This document shows positions 34,522 to 44,009 of a DNA stretch of 64,000 nt, piece by piece. The position numbers and the translations under genes are program-made. Origin of the DNA: Isoetes taiwanensis (taxonomy: Eukaryota > Streptophyta > Lycopodiopsida > Isoetales > Isoetaceae). The stretch is taken from positions 102,278 to 166,277 of the forward strand of contig JAJEKV010000504.1 of the NCBI GenBank assembly GCA_021234155.1. Direction: 5' to 3'. Numbering within the stretch: position 1 is the stretch's first letter; every line of letters begins with the position of its first letter. Under the pieces are notes generated by a model. That model saw nothing but the letters and a program-made list of their open reading frames with translations, was not told where the DNA came from and did not search any database.

Positions 34522-37497
34522 ATGAGTAAAATGGAGCCAGGGAAGTCCAAAGGAGGCCATTGCCCTAGGCTCCAATGGAGGAAGATGGGTTGTTTTTGTT
34601 GCACCCTTGCAACGGGCAGTATTCGGCAGAGAGGGTATAATAAGCAGGGATTGATCCATTTGATAGTGTGAATGATGAGAGGCAGGGGAGATGAACATCT
34701 TGGAGTTGGCATTGTGAAGCTTCTTATCGGTTGATACAATCATGTCCGGGGAAGCTCTAGTGATTGCATTGTGTGCTGGGGCTCTTTGGAGTCCCAAGCT
34801 TCGGTTGAGATGGCCAATTAGATATATTACACACAAGAATGGTGATACTCTAGATTGCCCTCTTGAACTACACACCCCAAGGCCCACCCAAGGCCATGTG
34901 GAAGATTTGGTGGTCGATGAGCATCCTTTGGTCACAAGGAAGAGACGCTATGTGTTTCATAAAAGGCAGCCAAAGGTGCCCAAGAGGCCTAGAAGTGACA
35001 AATATTTAGAAAGGATGGAAAGTATGGCACCAACCAAAGAAAACCGGAGGCAATTAGGGGACAAGAGTGTTGCAACCTAGATTGCCTGGTCTGCGATACA
35101 ATGTGGATGACCTCGTGCGGATAAGGTCCCAATACATTGGGCAGCTTCAAAAAGATAGGATTAATTTCATTTACTCCTTGTGTAGGAATTCCAGCTATGA
35201 TGAAAACACAGGACTGCTACTATATCAATTGAGGGGCATTTACTCCTTGTGTAGGAATTCCAGCTATGATGAAAACACAGGACGGCTACTATATCAATTG
35301 AGGGGCATGAAGGTATGTATGAGAGCATTGAGATGGATTCTTGGGGTGAGCAAGTCTTCATTTTCTGAGATCTTGGGGGCTTGAGGTTAGAAAAGGGCAC
35401 ACTTTGTTCCAACATGGTAATGCACTCACTTTGAAAACTAGAGCAAATACTCTAAAGGCCATTTGCGGTCTTCGAGAGCTTTGTGAGATACATGTCTCAA
35501 TCTATGCCTCACAAGTCGAAGGTGAGCGAAAGCACGGTGTGCGAGTGGTGCAAAAGTGTTGCCACAACACTATATCCGAAGGAGTGCCTTAAGGAGGTCA
35601 ACTCCATCCTAGAAACCTCTTGGAGGTAGGCCTCTTTCTCAATCACATTTCAAGTAAGTTATGGAGCACTCACTTCTCGGACGTGAGTGTCCTACAACAC
35701 ATGCCATTCTCAAAGTGCAACACTTGCATTCAACTCAAGGATACACTTGCATCAAGCGCAATAGAGAAAGAAAGAATGGCAATTAGGGAGCAATTTGCGA
35801 GATCACCAAAGGGACCAAATATCATGTAAACGGTTGTATTGGCGGTGGAGAACATTTTCCGAGATGCACGTGGGACAAATTTTTTGTGTATAATTCATGA
35901 TAAGATGGACCAACACAAGACTTTCTTGCCAAAGCTAGATCCTTTACCCAAGCGTTGTCAAAACGCTTTTCGGATGAAAGTAAGTCGGCGGGTGTATTAA
36001 CACATGGTCATGGAACTGGAACATATGGTCATTTTGTGCTTGATCTATGGAGAGATGATCCAAACTTCCATGTGAGCTCTATTTTCAAGTGCACGAGAAC
36101 ACTAGAGAAAGGATCGATAGAAGGGAGGAGGTATTCCCCAAAGCACCCATTTTGAGGCTTTGATGGATGATCAACCGCTTTGTTACCAAAGGCGATAAAA
36201 AAGCTCACATCCAAGGTGTCTAGTGAATCAAGGAGGACTTGGGATGATTTCCCCTTACTTGAGAAATCAGCACCGAGGAGCTATGTGTTCAGTTGGACAA
36301 CCTGTTGGAAAGAAAACAAGAATAGATGGATGTTTGGGGCAATGTCATACTTGTTAAAGTGGGAGTATTCAAAGTTGTGAAAGTGGGATTCATGATGGTT
36401 GGGCATACGCATGATGATATAGATGGATTCTTTGGAACTTTCTCCACCAAGCTCAAGAGAGAAAAAACGTGACCACTCTCCCCGAACTAATGGAAGTGTT
36501 TGAGAGCTGCATTGACCCCAACCCAATGGCTTTCTTGATGGATGAGGTTGCAGATTGGAAATCATTTGTAGAAGGATACTTGCTAGATGGTAAGGACCAG
36601 GTTGACAGGACACACAAAGCCACTTCAGTTCAAGTTTTGGGTTAGGGATGGAATACCAATCATGCAATATAAGTGGAGACCGGTGACAAGTTGTGGATGC
36701 AGTACAAGGTATCGAGTTGTGGCAAAGGGGTGCTGCCGGTGAAGTTCTCATTCCTAAAGGGCAACCAAAACCACTACCTCCCTTCAAGGCAGGTCAAAGA
36801 CTCTAGCCAACTGGTGAAGGGCATCAAGGATTACATAACACCTTTGGGATGATGTTGAAATGGAAAGCACACCTCCACTCTTAAGAAAAATCAAATGGAC
36901 TCCCTAATCAAGTGCTTGGGAGAAAGTTGTGACATGCTTGGAAACCGAACGACCATGTGGGAGGGAGCTAAGAGGCAGGTTCTTGCCAGAGTCAAGATGG
37001 GAGGGTTCTCAAGGTGCAAGCACGTCTAAGAATGCTCACTTGGGTCCCAACAAAGGGTTCCAAGTGGTTTGTGGGAAGTAAGGCCTCAAAGCCGAAGTGG
37101 TTTGATCTTCTGAGTGGGATCCCTTTGAGGACATCAAGGAAGGATACTTTGTGCTAGTAAGGCGATGATGAGGACTGTCCAATATGGTTAGGGGTGGCAC
37201 TCTACGATGTAACCACCACTATGCACGATGGAGAGGAGTTGCGTCCTCGATTCCAAATTCAATATTGGGAGCCCATTGGGAGACACAAGAAGGGCAACTT
37301 GAAGGAGCAATACAATGGCTGGGAGAAGAAGTGGAGGGCAAATTATCGACCCTCAAAGGAGGGAATTGGTGGAGTGTGTGGTATGGTCATATCCAAGTTC
37401 TCACGTTGCAAAGGACAACACACACAAGATCCCAAGAAGGGAGATGGACAAGGCCATGAGCAACCTCCATGCTATATCATTGTATGAGGGCACATAA
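34522..37497 (+). pseudogene. Decayed transposase-like gene of TE-1 (HTHDDID motif)
   Basis: Plus-strand coding blocks in changing frames give, in order: ATG 34,522 onward; ALCAGALWSPKLRLRWPIRY and HVEDLVVDEHPLVTRKRRYV (34,742-35,080); MKVCMRALRWILGVSKSSFS after two copies of a 23-residue segment (35,170-35,384); a Cys-rich SKCNTCIQLKDTLASSAIEK (35,700-35,829); KRFSDESKSAGVLTHGHGTG (from 35,955); and VGHTHDDIDGFFGTFSTKLK (36,398-36,460). Then come LMEVFESCIDPNPMAFLMDE and a tail to 37,497. The order of Cys-containing middle, an LGVS helix and a late G-HTH-D/E-DID motif resembles the eukaryotic proteins annotated DUF7869, as I remember them. In such proteins the late motif could be part of a catalytic acidic set; this is inference. 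At least five frameshifts make it inactive. Confidence 0.6.
35171..35308 (+). repeat. 69-bp tandem duplication inside the TE-1 gene
   Basis: TTACTCCTTGTGTAGGAATT begins at 35,171 and again at 35,240. The units are identical apart from single substitutions (ACTGCTAC versus ACGGCTAC). 69 bp equals 23 codons, so the frame is kept. The near-identity shows a recent event compared with the age of the frameshifts. Confidence 0.92.
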
Positions 37498-37668
37498 TAT
37501 TGAGAAGTTTGAAAACTATCTCAACTAGTGGTTTGTAAAATTTATGAGGAAAACAAGTAACCCAATTCTATGTGTGTCATGTGTAATTCTATTCAAGCAA
37601 TCAATTCAGAAATTTCTTTTATGGTGTGTGAGTCCCATTTTCAGTCCGAGTCCCAAAATTCAAGATTT

Positions 37669-37693
37669 GTCCCACTTTAATTAAATACGACTT
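37669..37693 (-). repeat. TE-1 right terminal inverted repeat
   Basis: Exact reverse complement of 30,302-30,326. Just inside it GAGTCCCA occurs twice (about 37,629 and 37,648) as subterminal motifs in the same orientation as the end. Confidence 0.9.
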
Positions 37694-38401
37694 AAAATCA
37701 TCTAAGTATTGACGGAAGACATCATTCATTAACCGCATAAAAGTTGCGGGGGCATTAGTTAATCCAAGAGGCATAACAGTAAACTCATAATGCCCATATC
37801 TAGTGCGAAAAGCAGATTTATAGATGCCCTCCTCTTTAATTCTTATTTGATGATATCCGGAGCGTAAATCAATCTTTGAGAAATACTTGGCCCCTTGTAA
37901 CTGGTCCATTAGATCGTCTGCCCTAGGCAAAGCATAATGATTCTTGATGGTATGTTTATTAAGCTGCCTATAATCAATACACATCCTCAAGGAGCCATCC
38001 TTCTTAACAAAAAGGATAGGAGCGCCAAAAGGCGAAACACTAGGCCGAATGAAACCTAGGTTTAGTAACTCCTGAAGTTGCTTCTTAAGCTCTGCCAATT
38101 CAGGGGGACTCATACGGTACGGGGCCTTGCTGGTAGGCTTAGTACCTGGTTCTAAAGCTATTTCACATTCCACCCCTCTAAAAGGAGGAAGCTTCTGGAT
38201 CTCATCGGGAAAAAGATCGCTAAATTCTCGGAGAAGATTAGCAATGCCCTCTGGCAAGGTATCGATTACTTGCTTCTGTTTAGCATCTGACTCAATGGAG
38301 GCAAGTCTAATGACGCAGAGGAGCTTATCCTTGCGTATAGCTTTATCTAACTGCCTGATGGACATAGACTGCATAATAGGGTTGAATGGATCACCTTTAA
38401 C
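37694..38401 (-). pseudogene. Gypsy reverse transcriptase N-terminal part
   Basis: The minus strand encodes, from right to left: a linker ([10 protein letters not shown]), [20 protein letters not shown], the RT fingers ([19 protein letters not shown], then [19 protein letters not shown]), and the palm with [15 protein letters not shown] (first catalytic Asp) and [19 protein letters not shown]. It stops being gypsy at 37,694, right after the YLDDF segment, where TE-1 begins. Its start borders TE-2 at 38,402. This part is one uninterrupted frame of good quality, so the gypsy copy is not very old. Confidence 0.95.
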
Positions 38402-38599
38402 AAGGCACCCAAAAATAAAACCAATATAGGTTTTTTCCTTGGTTATGTGGGTTGATATCATTAAAAACCTTATATGGCTAAAGCATGTGGTTTCCTGATG
38501 TGTTTTATTGACATAGTATTTTGACAAAGTTATTATCATTGGTTCATATATGATGTTCATTAAGGTGGTTTTTGAGCATGTTTAGTAGTAGTTCTTTAA

Positions 38600-39260
38600 T
38601 ATAGTACTTCATGTATGTGGTTTATTAATGTGGTATAGCATGGTGGTAAGAAAACACGGTATAATATAGTGCTTTATTAATATAGTTCTTAAAGTTCTAA
38701 AATAAGATGGTAAATTTCAATGGTTTTCAATGGGTTAAAATGTCAATTGATTAGTGGTCCAAAGCTTTCCTAGTTTATTGCATTCAAACCATAACGGCAC
38801 TGCATTCAAACCATAATGGTTTTCCACTAGAATGGAATGGTTTTTAACAAGCTAAAAACAATAAATCACTAGCATGTTACTGTCAAATCATAATGGTTTT
38901 CCAGTAGAATGTAATGGTTTCTTAACAAATTAAAAACTATAAATCAATGGTGTTTTATTGCTTTGTTTCCAATGGTTTTTTAACAAGTTAACTATAAATC
39001 ACTAGCGTGTGAGTGTCAAACCATAATAGTTTTCTAGTAGAATGCAATGGTTTCTTAACAAATTAAAAACTACAAATCACTGGTATGCAATGGTTTCTTA
39101 ACAAATTAAAAACTACAAATCACTGGTGTTTTATCGCTTAGGATGTAGTGGGAATGCAATGGTTTCTTAACAAGTTAATAACTATTAAAAACTATAAGTC
39201 ACTAGTGTTTTATTTCTTAGCATATGTAATAAGTTTCCCAGTAGAACGCAATGGTTTCTT
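38600..39260 (+). repeat. TE-2 left subterminal repeats
   Basis: About six degenerate copies of a unit with CAATGGTTTCTTAACAAATT, AAAAACTA.AAATCACT and a GGTGTTTTAT or CCAGTAGAATG block. Non-coding and AT-rich. Confidence 0.75.
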
Positions 39261-39851
39261 AACAAGTTGAAAACCGCTATGTGGCAGCGCAACATTTTCT
39301 AAAATACAAAAATTCAAGTGCAACAATTTTTTCAATAATAAAAGGGAGCTCAAAGGATTCGAACCTCTGCTGAACCTTTATCTCCAACAATCTAACACAT
39401 TAAGATCTCTGAAAAATTATTTTCCTCCTAACTCTTAAGCTCATTCAGCTTGATGCTTCAATTTCAAAAACATGAGAACTACTTCCAAAACATTAGAGTT
39501 AGAAAAGCTTTCATCATCAACTATAGTTCAAATGCAAGGACCATCTCCTGCTTTATGTGCTGCAAATTTAAACCTAAATTCTGGTAAGTTCTGATACAAA
39601 AGAAGCAAAGGCAAAACTCATGCTCAAACAATGTGGACATAAAGATGAAATCTTATCTGGTGGGTGATAATGCTGCAAAACTTGATATTGTAGTAAACTT
39701 GCTCCAAATTCAAAATATTCAAGAAAATCAATCTACAATGGAGAAAACCAATTTAAAAGCAATACAAAAAAAGTCTTGCTCAGCAATGATAAGGGATTCA
39801 AACTCTTGCTCAGGAAGAGAATCTATAGCATTACTTTCTTTGGTACTCTAC

Positions 39852-40530
39852 TTATTACTTAAAGGCCATCTGCAACGTACCTGCCACATCATTCCTACCG
39901 CGAAGACGTTGAAGAACTGGCTTCTGACATTCTACCCTTCCTAACAAGCCATCTTGGAGATTCTGGTAGATAGAAAATTGCCATAATTAAATATAGCAGG
40001 GAGGGGATTGCGGTCATCACCAACATATACCTCCAATTTGGATTGTCTTCGAGTGAGAGCAGAAAGACAATGATATAAGCAACAAATAGCCCTCCAGATC
40101 CCATGAGCTGTGGTAATGTTGCAAGTTGGCCACGGATTTCAGAAGGTGCGGACTCAGCTATATAAGCTGGTACAAGAGTGACCGAAAATCCTGTGCCGAT
40201 ACCCATCAGTATACGGCAGACTACCAGCACATACACATCTGGAGACCATGCCATTATTGTTGCACTTAATAATAAGTAAAAGAATGCTGAAATACATAGA
40301 ATAAAGCGCCTTCCCAGCCAATCAGACGATGGCCCTGAGCATACAGCACTGACCCATGCTCCAGCAAGCGAACTGGCAACAACAAACCCCTCTAGTACTA
40401 GATTCAGCTCAAGATTAAATTCTGGCTTCAAGTACAACAAAGCACCTGCATTGAGATCAGATTTACGCACCTCCGTTTGAAGCACAATTTGCACGGATGC
40501 TACAACCAATGCTACATGATCTGCGTCATC
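39852..40530 (-). pseudogene. 5' part of a tonoplast-type sugar transporter (MSSP/TMT-like), captured
   Basis: The minus-strand frame reads NAGALLYLKPEFNLELNLVL, CSGPSSDWLGRRFILCISAF, VLVVCRILMGIGTGFSVTLV, PAYIAESAPSEIRGQLATLP and IFYLPESPRWLVRKGRMSEA. These are the hallmarks of the major facilitator sugar-transporter family (D-x-x-GRR loop and PESPRWL). The ESAPSEIRG and TLPQLMGSGG context points to the plant monosaccharide-sensing/tonoplast monosaccharide transporters, which move hexoses into the vacuole. Right after RMSEA a small indel shifts the frame; the family continuation QRLRGRNDVAGTLQMAF is in another frame. It then meets a donor-like AAGTAATAAG at about 39,857. The first membrane segment is divergent. 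Only the N-terminal third is present, within TE-2, so it is a captured, broken gene fragment. Confidence 0.85.
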
Positions 40531-40959
40531 TACCATATCAACAAACTTCTTGTAATGTACTTTGAATGGAAACATAAGAAATAATATGCCCTGAAATACA
40601 TAAAACCATAGGCGCCCATGCGCTTCCTTACCAATCTGCAACTATGGCAATCTCTGAGCTCTAAAGCTGGCACATCGAATCCGGAAAGGGAGTCCATTCT
40701 GCATTCAAAATCATTCGATCCTTCATGCAACGAAAAATAGATAGATAAAGAATTAAAAACGAAACGGCTAACCTTATAAAGCTCAACCGAGTCGGAATCC
40801 AGCAAAATAGTGGCTATTGGAAGATTTTAGACAACTCAGATAAGATTTTGCATCCATGCAAAGAAAAGCATTGGCACTTACAGATTCAGAAATAGACATC
40901 CACGGCCTGGACATAGAGCTCCGTCTCAGAGCTCCGTCTTCAACAATCGCTCGCCGTTT

Positions 40960-41025
40960 GTGCCAGAACCCTAACCCCGTTCATTCACCTTGTTTCTGTG
41001 CAAACCCTAACCCTAGCGTGACCAA
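40960..41025 (-). promoter_or_regulatory. CCCTAA-rich motifs upstream of the transporter fragment
   Basis: The plus strand reads GAACCCTAACCCCG and then AAACCCTAACCCTAGCG, so the minus strand has TTAGGGTTT-type telo-box motifs, common near plant transcription starts. They lie ~430 bp upstream of the transporter coding start, suggesting that 5' flanking DNA was captured too. Function is inferred. Confidence 0.35.
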
Positions 41026-41199
41026 TCACATTTTTTTTACTTTAAATTTCTATTATCTAATGGTGCGTCTTTGCACCGCCTTGGCTTTTCTTTGCACCAC
41101 CACATGTGAAGCATTATCAAAATTTTGGAAGGAGTATTGTCCAAGAGCAAAAAATTTCATCGGCGGGGTAGCCGCTTGGTGATGTGGCTGGCAAAATTT

Positions 41200-42430
41200 T
41201 GAGCGAATTTGTTTTTGCTCTTGAAAATTCTTCAACGAAATTTTAGGGAGCTTCAAATTTGGCATTTCAGGCAAATCTTCATCAGTTTTCCAGCAGCATT
41301 ATCTGGCACCGTTGCTTACCATTATCCAACAAAGAATTGACAGAAGTTACGAATTGTAAAACACGGTCGATTTGGGCCAAAATTTGAAGGTCCCTAATTT
41401 CGTTGTAGAAATCAATCTAACATTCTAGGTTTCTTTTTTATATGCCTAGATCTGGCAAAGTTGGAAAATTATAAAATACCGCTATCATTTCCACATGCAA
41501 TTGCCTGACTATGATGCAATTTTCTGGGCATTCTTAAATTGAATTCAATGTTCGTACTAGAAATCATACCATTCTTTACTTACTCCAACTAGCATATGTT
41601 TACCCTAGCATACCCAACCCGCTCTCAAAGGCAGACAAAATTTCATATTCACAAATGAATATAACATCATATTTTATATTATTATAAAGTTCTACTATAT
41701 GTGAACCAAGCCCTAGATCAGATGGCTTAGGGTTTTTTCCTTACCTTTCATAATGACAAAGGATGCAGTTATTGGAGCAGGATAATGTCATCTATAATCA
41801 CAGTGGCATTCAAAGTGTAGTGTTTTGCAATGTTTGCACTCATGGGGTTAGTAACAAGTACTCTGATTCTAGAAGACATATTAACCTCACCTTTGATGTT
41901 GATACATGGAGAGACAAATAAAGTATATTGACATGGAAAGCAAGTGGTGCAAACATTTGCCAAGGAGATGAGTACTCCGAATTTTAGAAGTCCAATCAAC
42001 CCAAATATAATGTTGGTGCAAAAATTCTCCAAGGAGATAAGTACTTGAATTCAGGAAGCCCAATCAACCCAAGTTTGATGTTGGTTTATTGGATTTGATA
42101 AAGATGGGCTTTGATTTTGATTGCAATTGTGACATTCTCATCTTCAATTATGTAAAGCATAGTTGTATGTTTTGTTGTATATCAAACAAAGTTAGATGGA
42201 TTAAACATGGGTGGAGATTCACTAAGTTATATATCATTGCCACATGATTCTAAACTGTTCACTTATTAAACGAAACTGACAAAGCTATAGGCTTTTCATT
42301 CATCTCAGTAGTTCTACACTTGTTTAGAGTGGGTAGCTGCACATTTGCAAGCTACCCACCAAAAAAATAAAAAACACGGGGAATATTCAATTATATCTCC
42401 TGGACTCCAAATTAGATTTCTACAAAGGTC
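41200..42430. other. TE-2 interior without recognisable gene
   Basis: AT-rich. A pair of related segments (TGG(A/T)GCAAA.ATT..CCAAGGAGAT.AGTACT) lies near 41,945-41,980 and 42,013-42,046. No domain seen. Confidence 0.45.
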
Positions 42431-42520
42431 GGCTAGTGTACCTGCCAAGAGCTTATCGTCAGGATTAAAAAACCTTGCCCTTTCGGGTTTCCGAGGAAAA
42501 ATCATAGCGGTAAGCCCTGG
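42431..42520 (-). mobile_element. SINE-like dispersed repeat, copy 4
   Basis: On the minus strand the sequence reads CTTACCGCTATGATTTTTCC, TCGGAAACCCGAAAGGGCAA, GGTTTTTTAATCCTGACGAT, AAG, matching the body of copy 2 closely. The 3' block with GGCCTC...GTGGACG was not found, so this copy may be truncated or diverged. It lies within TE-2. Confidence 0.5.
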
Positions 42521-42966
42521 GCAAGGGGCTTGGACAAAATGTAAGGCTGCAAAAAACGTTCCCACGATAAAACTTACGATGCAAGGAGAAACCGAAGTTG
42601 CGCATCCCATTGTACATGCACATCACCAACACTAGAACACAATGATAAGAAAACGACAAACTTGAAAGCGAGGTGTTGGTCACATATGCACACGACAAAA
42701 AACTAGAGGGGAAACAAGGGTACAGTTGAGAAATGAGAAAGCGTCGATGAGAAGCCGATCAACAACCCTGCAAGAAATAGCGATCTCCCTAATGAACCAG
42801 AGGCCCAAAAAATGCATGGAATACCTGCATGCGAGACAAGCATGCTCGCCCATTCTAGAATCCTGATCCGATGGCTCGGATTGATGTTATTAGATCAAAT
42901 GGTCATAGTGATACAAGAAATGTGAGTGTCAAACCATACATATTCTTTAGGAACCAACAATGCATG

Positions 42967-43170
42967 TGGGTTTCATTACAAGAATTGTCTAAAAGACCAT
43001 ATCTTTAGTGGTTCCTTATACTAATAATTATGTTGTTTATTTTTTGGATGCTTTATAAATAATCATTGGGTTTCATTAAAAGAACTGTACAAAAGACCAT
43101 ATCCATGGTGGTTCCTTATACTAATAATTATGTTGTTTATTTATTGGATGCTTTGTAAATAACCGTTGTA
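42967..43170 (+). repeat. Tandem duplication, two units of 100 bp, in TE-2
   Basis: TGGGTTTCATTA.AAGAA.TGT begins at 42,967 and 43,067. Both units include GTGGTTCCTTATACTAATAA and TATTTTTTGGATGCTTT (or TATTTATTGGATGCTTT). The latter motif resembles the terminal repeat of TE-2, so the units may be subterminal repeats. Confidence 0.85.
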
Positions 43171-43643
43171 AATAGTCACTATGAATAACCACATCTTTGG
43201 GTGAAAATTAAAAATTACCACCATCACAATCGATTTGGTATTGAAAAGCATGCTATAAATCACACCATTTTTTAGCAAACAGTTGTTACAAATAAAAACA
43301 AACTTGAATAACCACCATAAAGACTGGAATTGACATAAAAGACACTCTAAGAACTACTCCATCATAAGTCAACATGAATAACCATCATCATATTTAATGT
43401 GTTGTTGAAAAAACATACTATAAACCACTGCCAATTTGATGAACTAAGCAACCTACATGAAAAACCATCCTTGATATAGAAAACCATGTTATAAACCATT
43501 GTCAATCTCAATATACCATGAAACCAATATAAATAACCACATATAAATTATAAAAACCACTATAATACATGGTTTTTATTGAGAATAAAATTTTCCGCAT
43601 AAAAAAACACATTTATAGTGGTTTTTTAGTGGTTAATTATGGC

Positions 43644-43664
43644 GGTTAAATTTTTGGATGCCTT
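43644..43664 (-). repeat. TE-2 right terminal inverted repeat
   Basis: GGTTAAATTTTTGGATGCCTT is the reverse complement of the left end at 38,402-38,422 with three mismatches. The next base to the right belongs to the gypsy protease gene. Confidence 0.7.
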
Positions 43665-43972
43665 ATAGTCACGCGGGCTCCATTAGCTGCGTTGAAGGTA
43701 ACTTCCCGTTTCTCGCAGTCTATGTTGGCCTTTGCAGATGCCAAGAATTCCATACCAACAATGAGATCATATTTGCCGATATCCATTAACTCGGCACCCA
43801 AGGCAACTGGTGCACCTGGCAACTGCATCTTAAGGTTAATGCGACGGCCTTGAGTATGTCTGATCTTACCACTGGCTAAAGTGACAGGCTTTTGTCGTGA
43901 TCTTAAAGTCTCAAGCTGCAATACTTGGGCCATTCTAGGAGAAGCAAAATTATGTGTACTACCGGTATCCAT
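43665..43972 (-). pseudogene. Gypsy aspartic protease, C-terminus cut by TE-2
   Basis: The minus-strand frame begins MDTGSTHNFASP, the DTGS catalytic triad context of retroviral-type aspartic proteases, and continues with LGAELMDIGKYDLIVGMEFL, the second conserved block (ILGMDWL-like). It ends in gypsy-type CEKREVTFNAANGARVTI, after which TE-2 starts. The protease cuts the polyprotein. The frame is open across the domain. Confidence 0.92.
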
Positions 43973-44009
43973 CGAATTATGAAAGGTTCTTCGTCTACTT
44001 GACCTATGG

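Larger units (their letters stand above)
30302..37693. mobile_element. TE-1: DNA transposon with perfect 25-bp inverted ends, inserted in gypsy RT
   Basis: The first 25 bases (30,302-30,326, AAGTCGTATTTA...AGTGGGAC) are the exact reverse complement of the last 25 (37,669-37,693). Both ends abut gypsy reverse transcriptase codons. The left flank ends in AAAA (30,298-30,301) and the right flank begins with AAAA (37,694-37,697), consistent with a 4-bp target duplication, although an A-run cannot fix the length. Removing the element and one AAAA restores an uninterrupted gypsy frame. GGGACTC motifs recur just inside both ends. The left half is a hairpin-rich repeat array and the right half a decayed plus-strand gene with HTHDDID. 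The ends do not match CACTA, hAT, Mutator, PIF/Harbinger or mariner termini as I know them. Confidence 0.88.
38402..43664. mobile_element. TE-2: inserted element with 21-bp imperfect inverted ends and captured gene
   Basis: The left end, AAGGCACCCAAAAATAAAAC, and the reverse complement of the right end, AAGGCATCCAAAAATTTAAC, agree at 18 of 21 positions (38,402-38,422 and 43,644-43,664). Both ends lie exactly where gypsy sequence stops: reverse-transcriptase linker on the left, protease C-terminus on the right. Inside, ATGGTTTT/AAAACCAT-type motifs are dense toward both ends (about 38,600-39,260 and 43,180-43,640) in opposite orientation. TIR-like TTTTGGATGCTTT copies occur near 43,040 and 43,145. 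No transposase was recognised. The middle holds a transporter gene fragment and one SINE-like copy. A clear target duplication was not found, so the superfamily is open. Confidence 0.7.

Noticed and set aside
36281-36787. 168-residue minus-strand open frame
   Set aside because: It is antisense to the TE-1 transposase-like gene, which has recognisable motifs on the plus strand.
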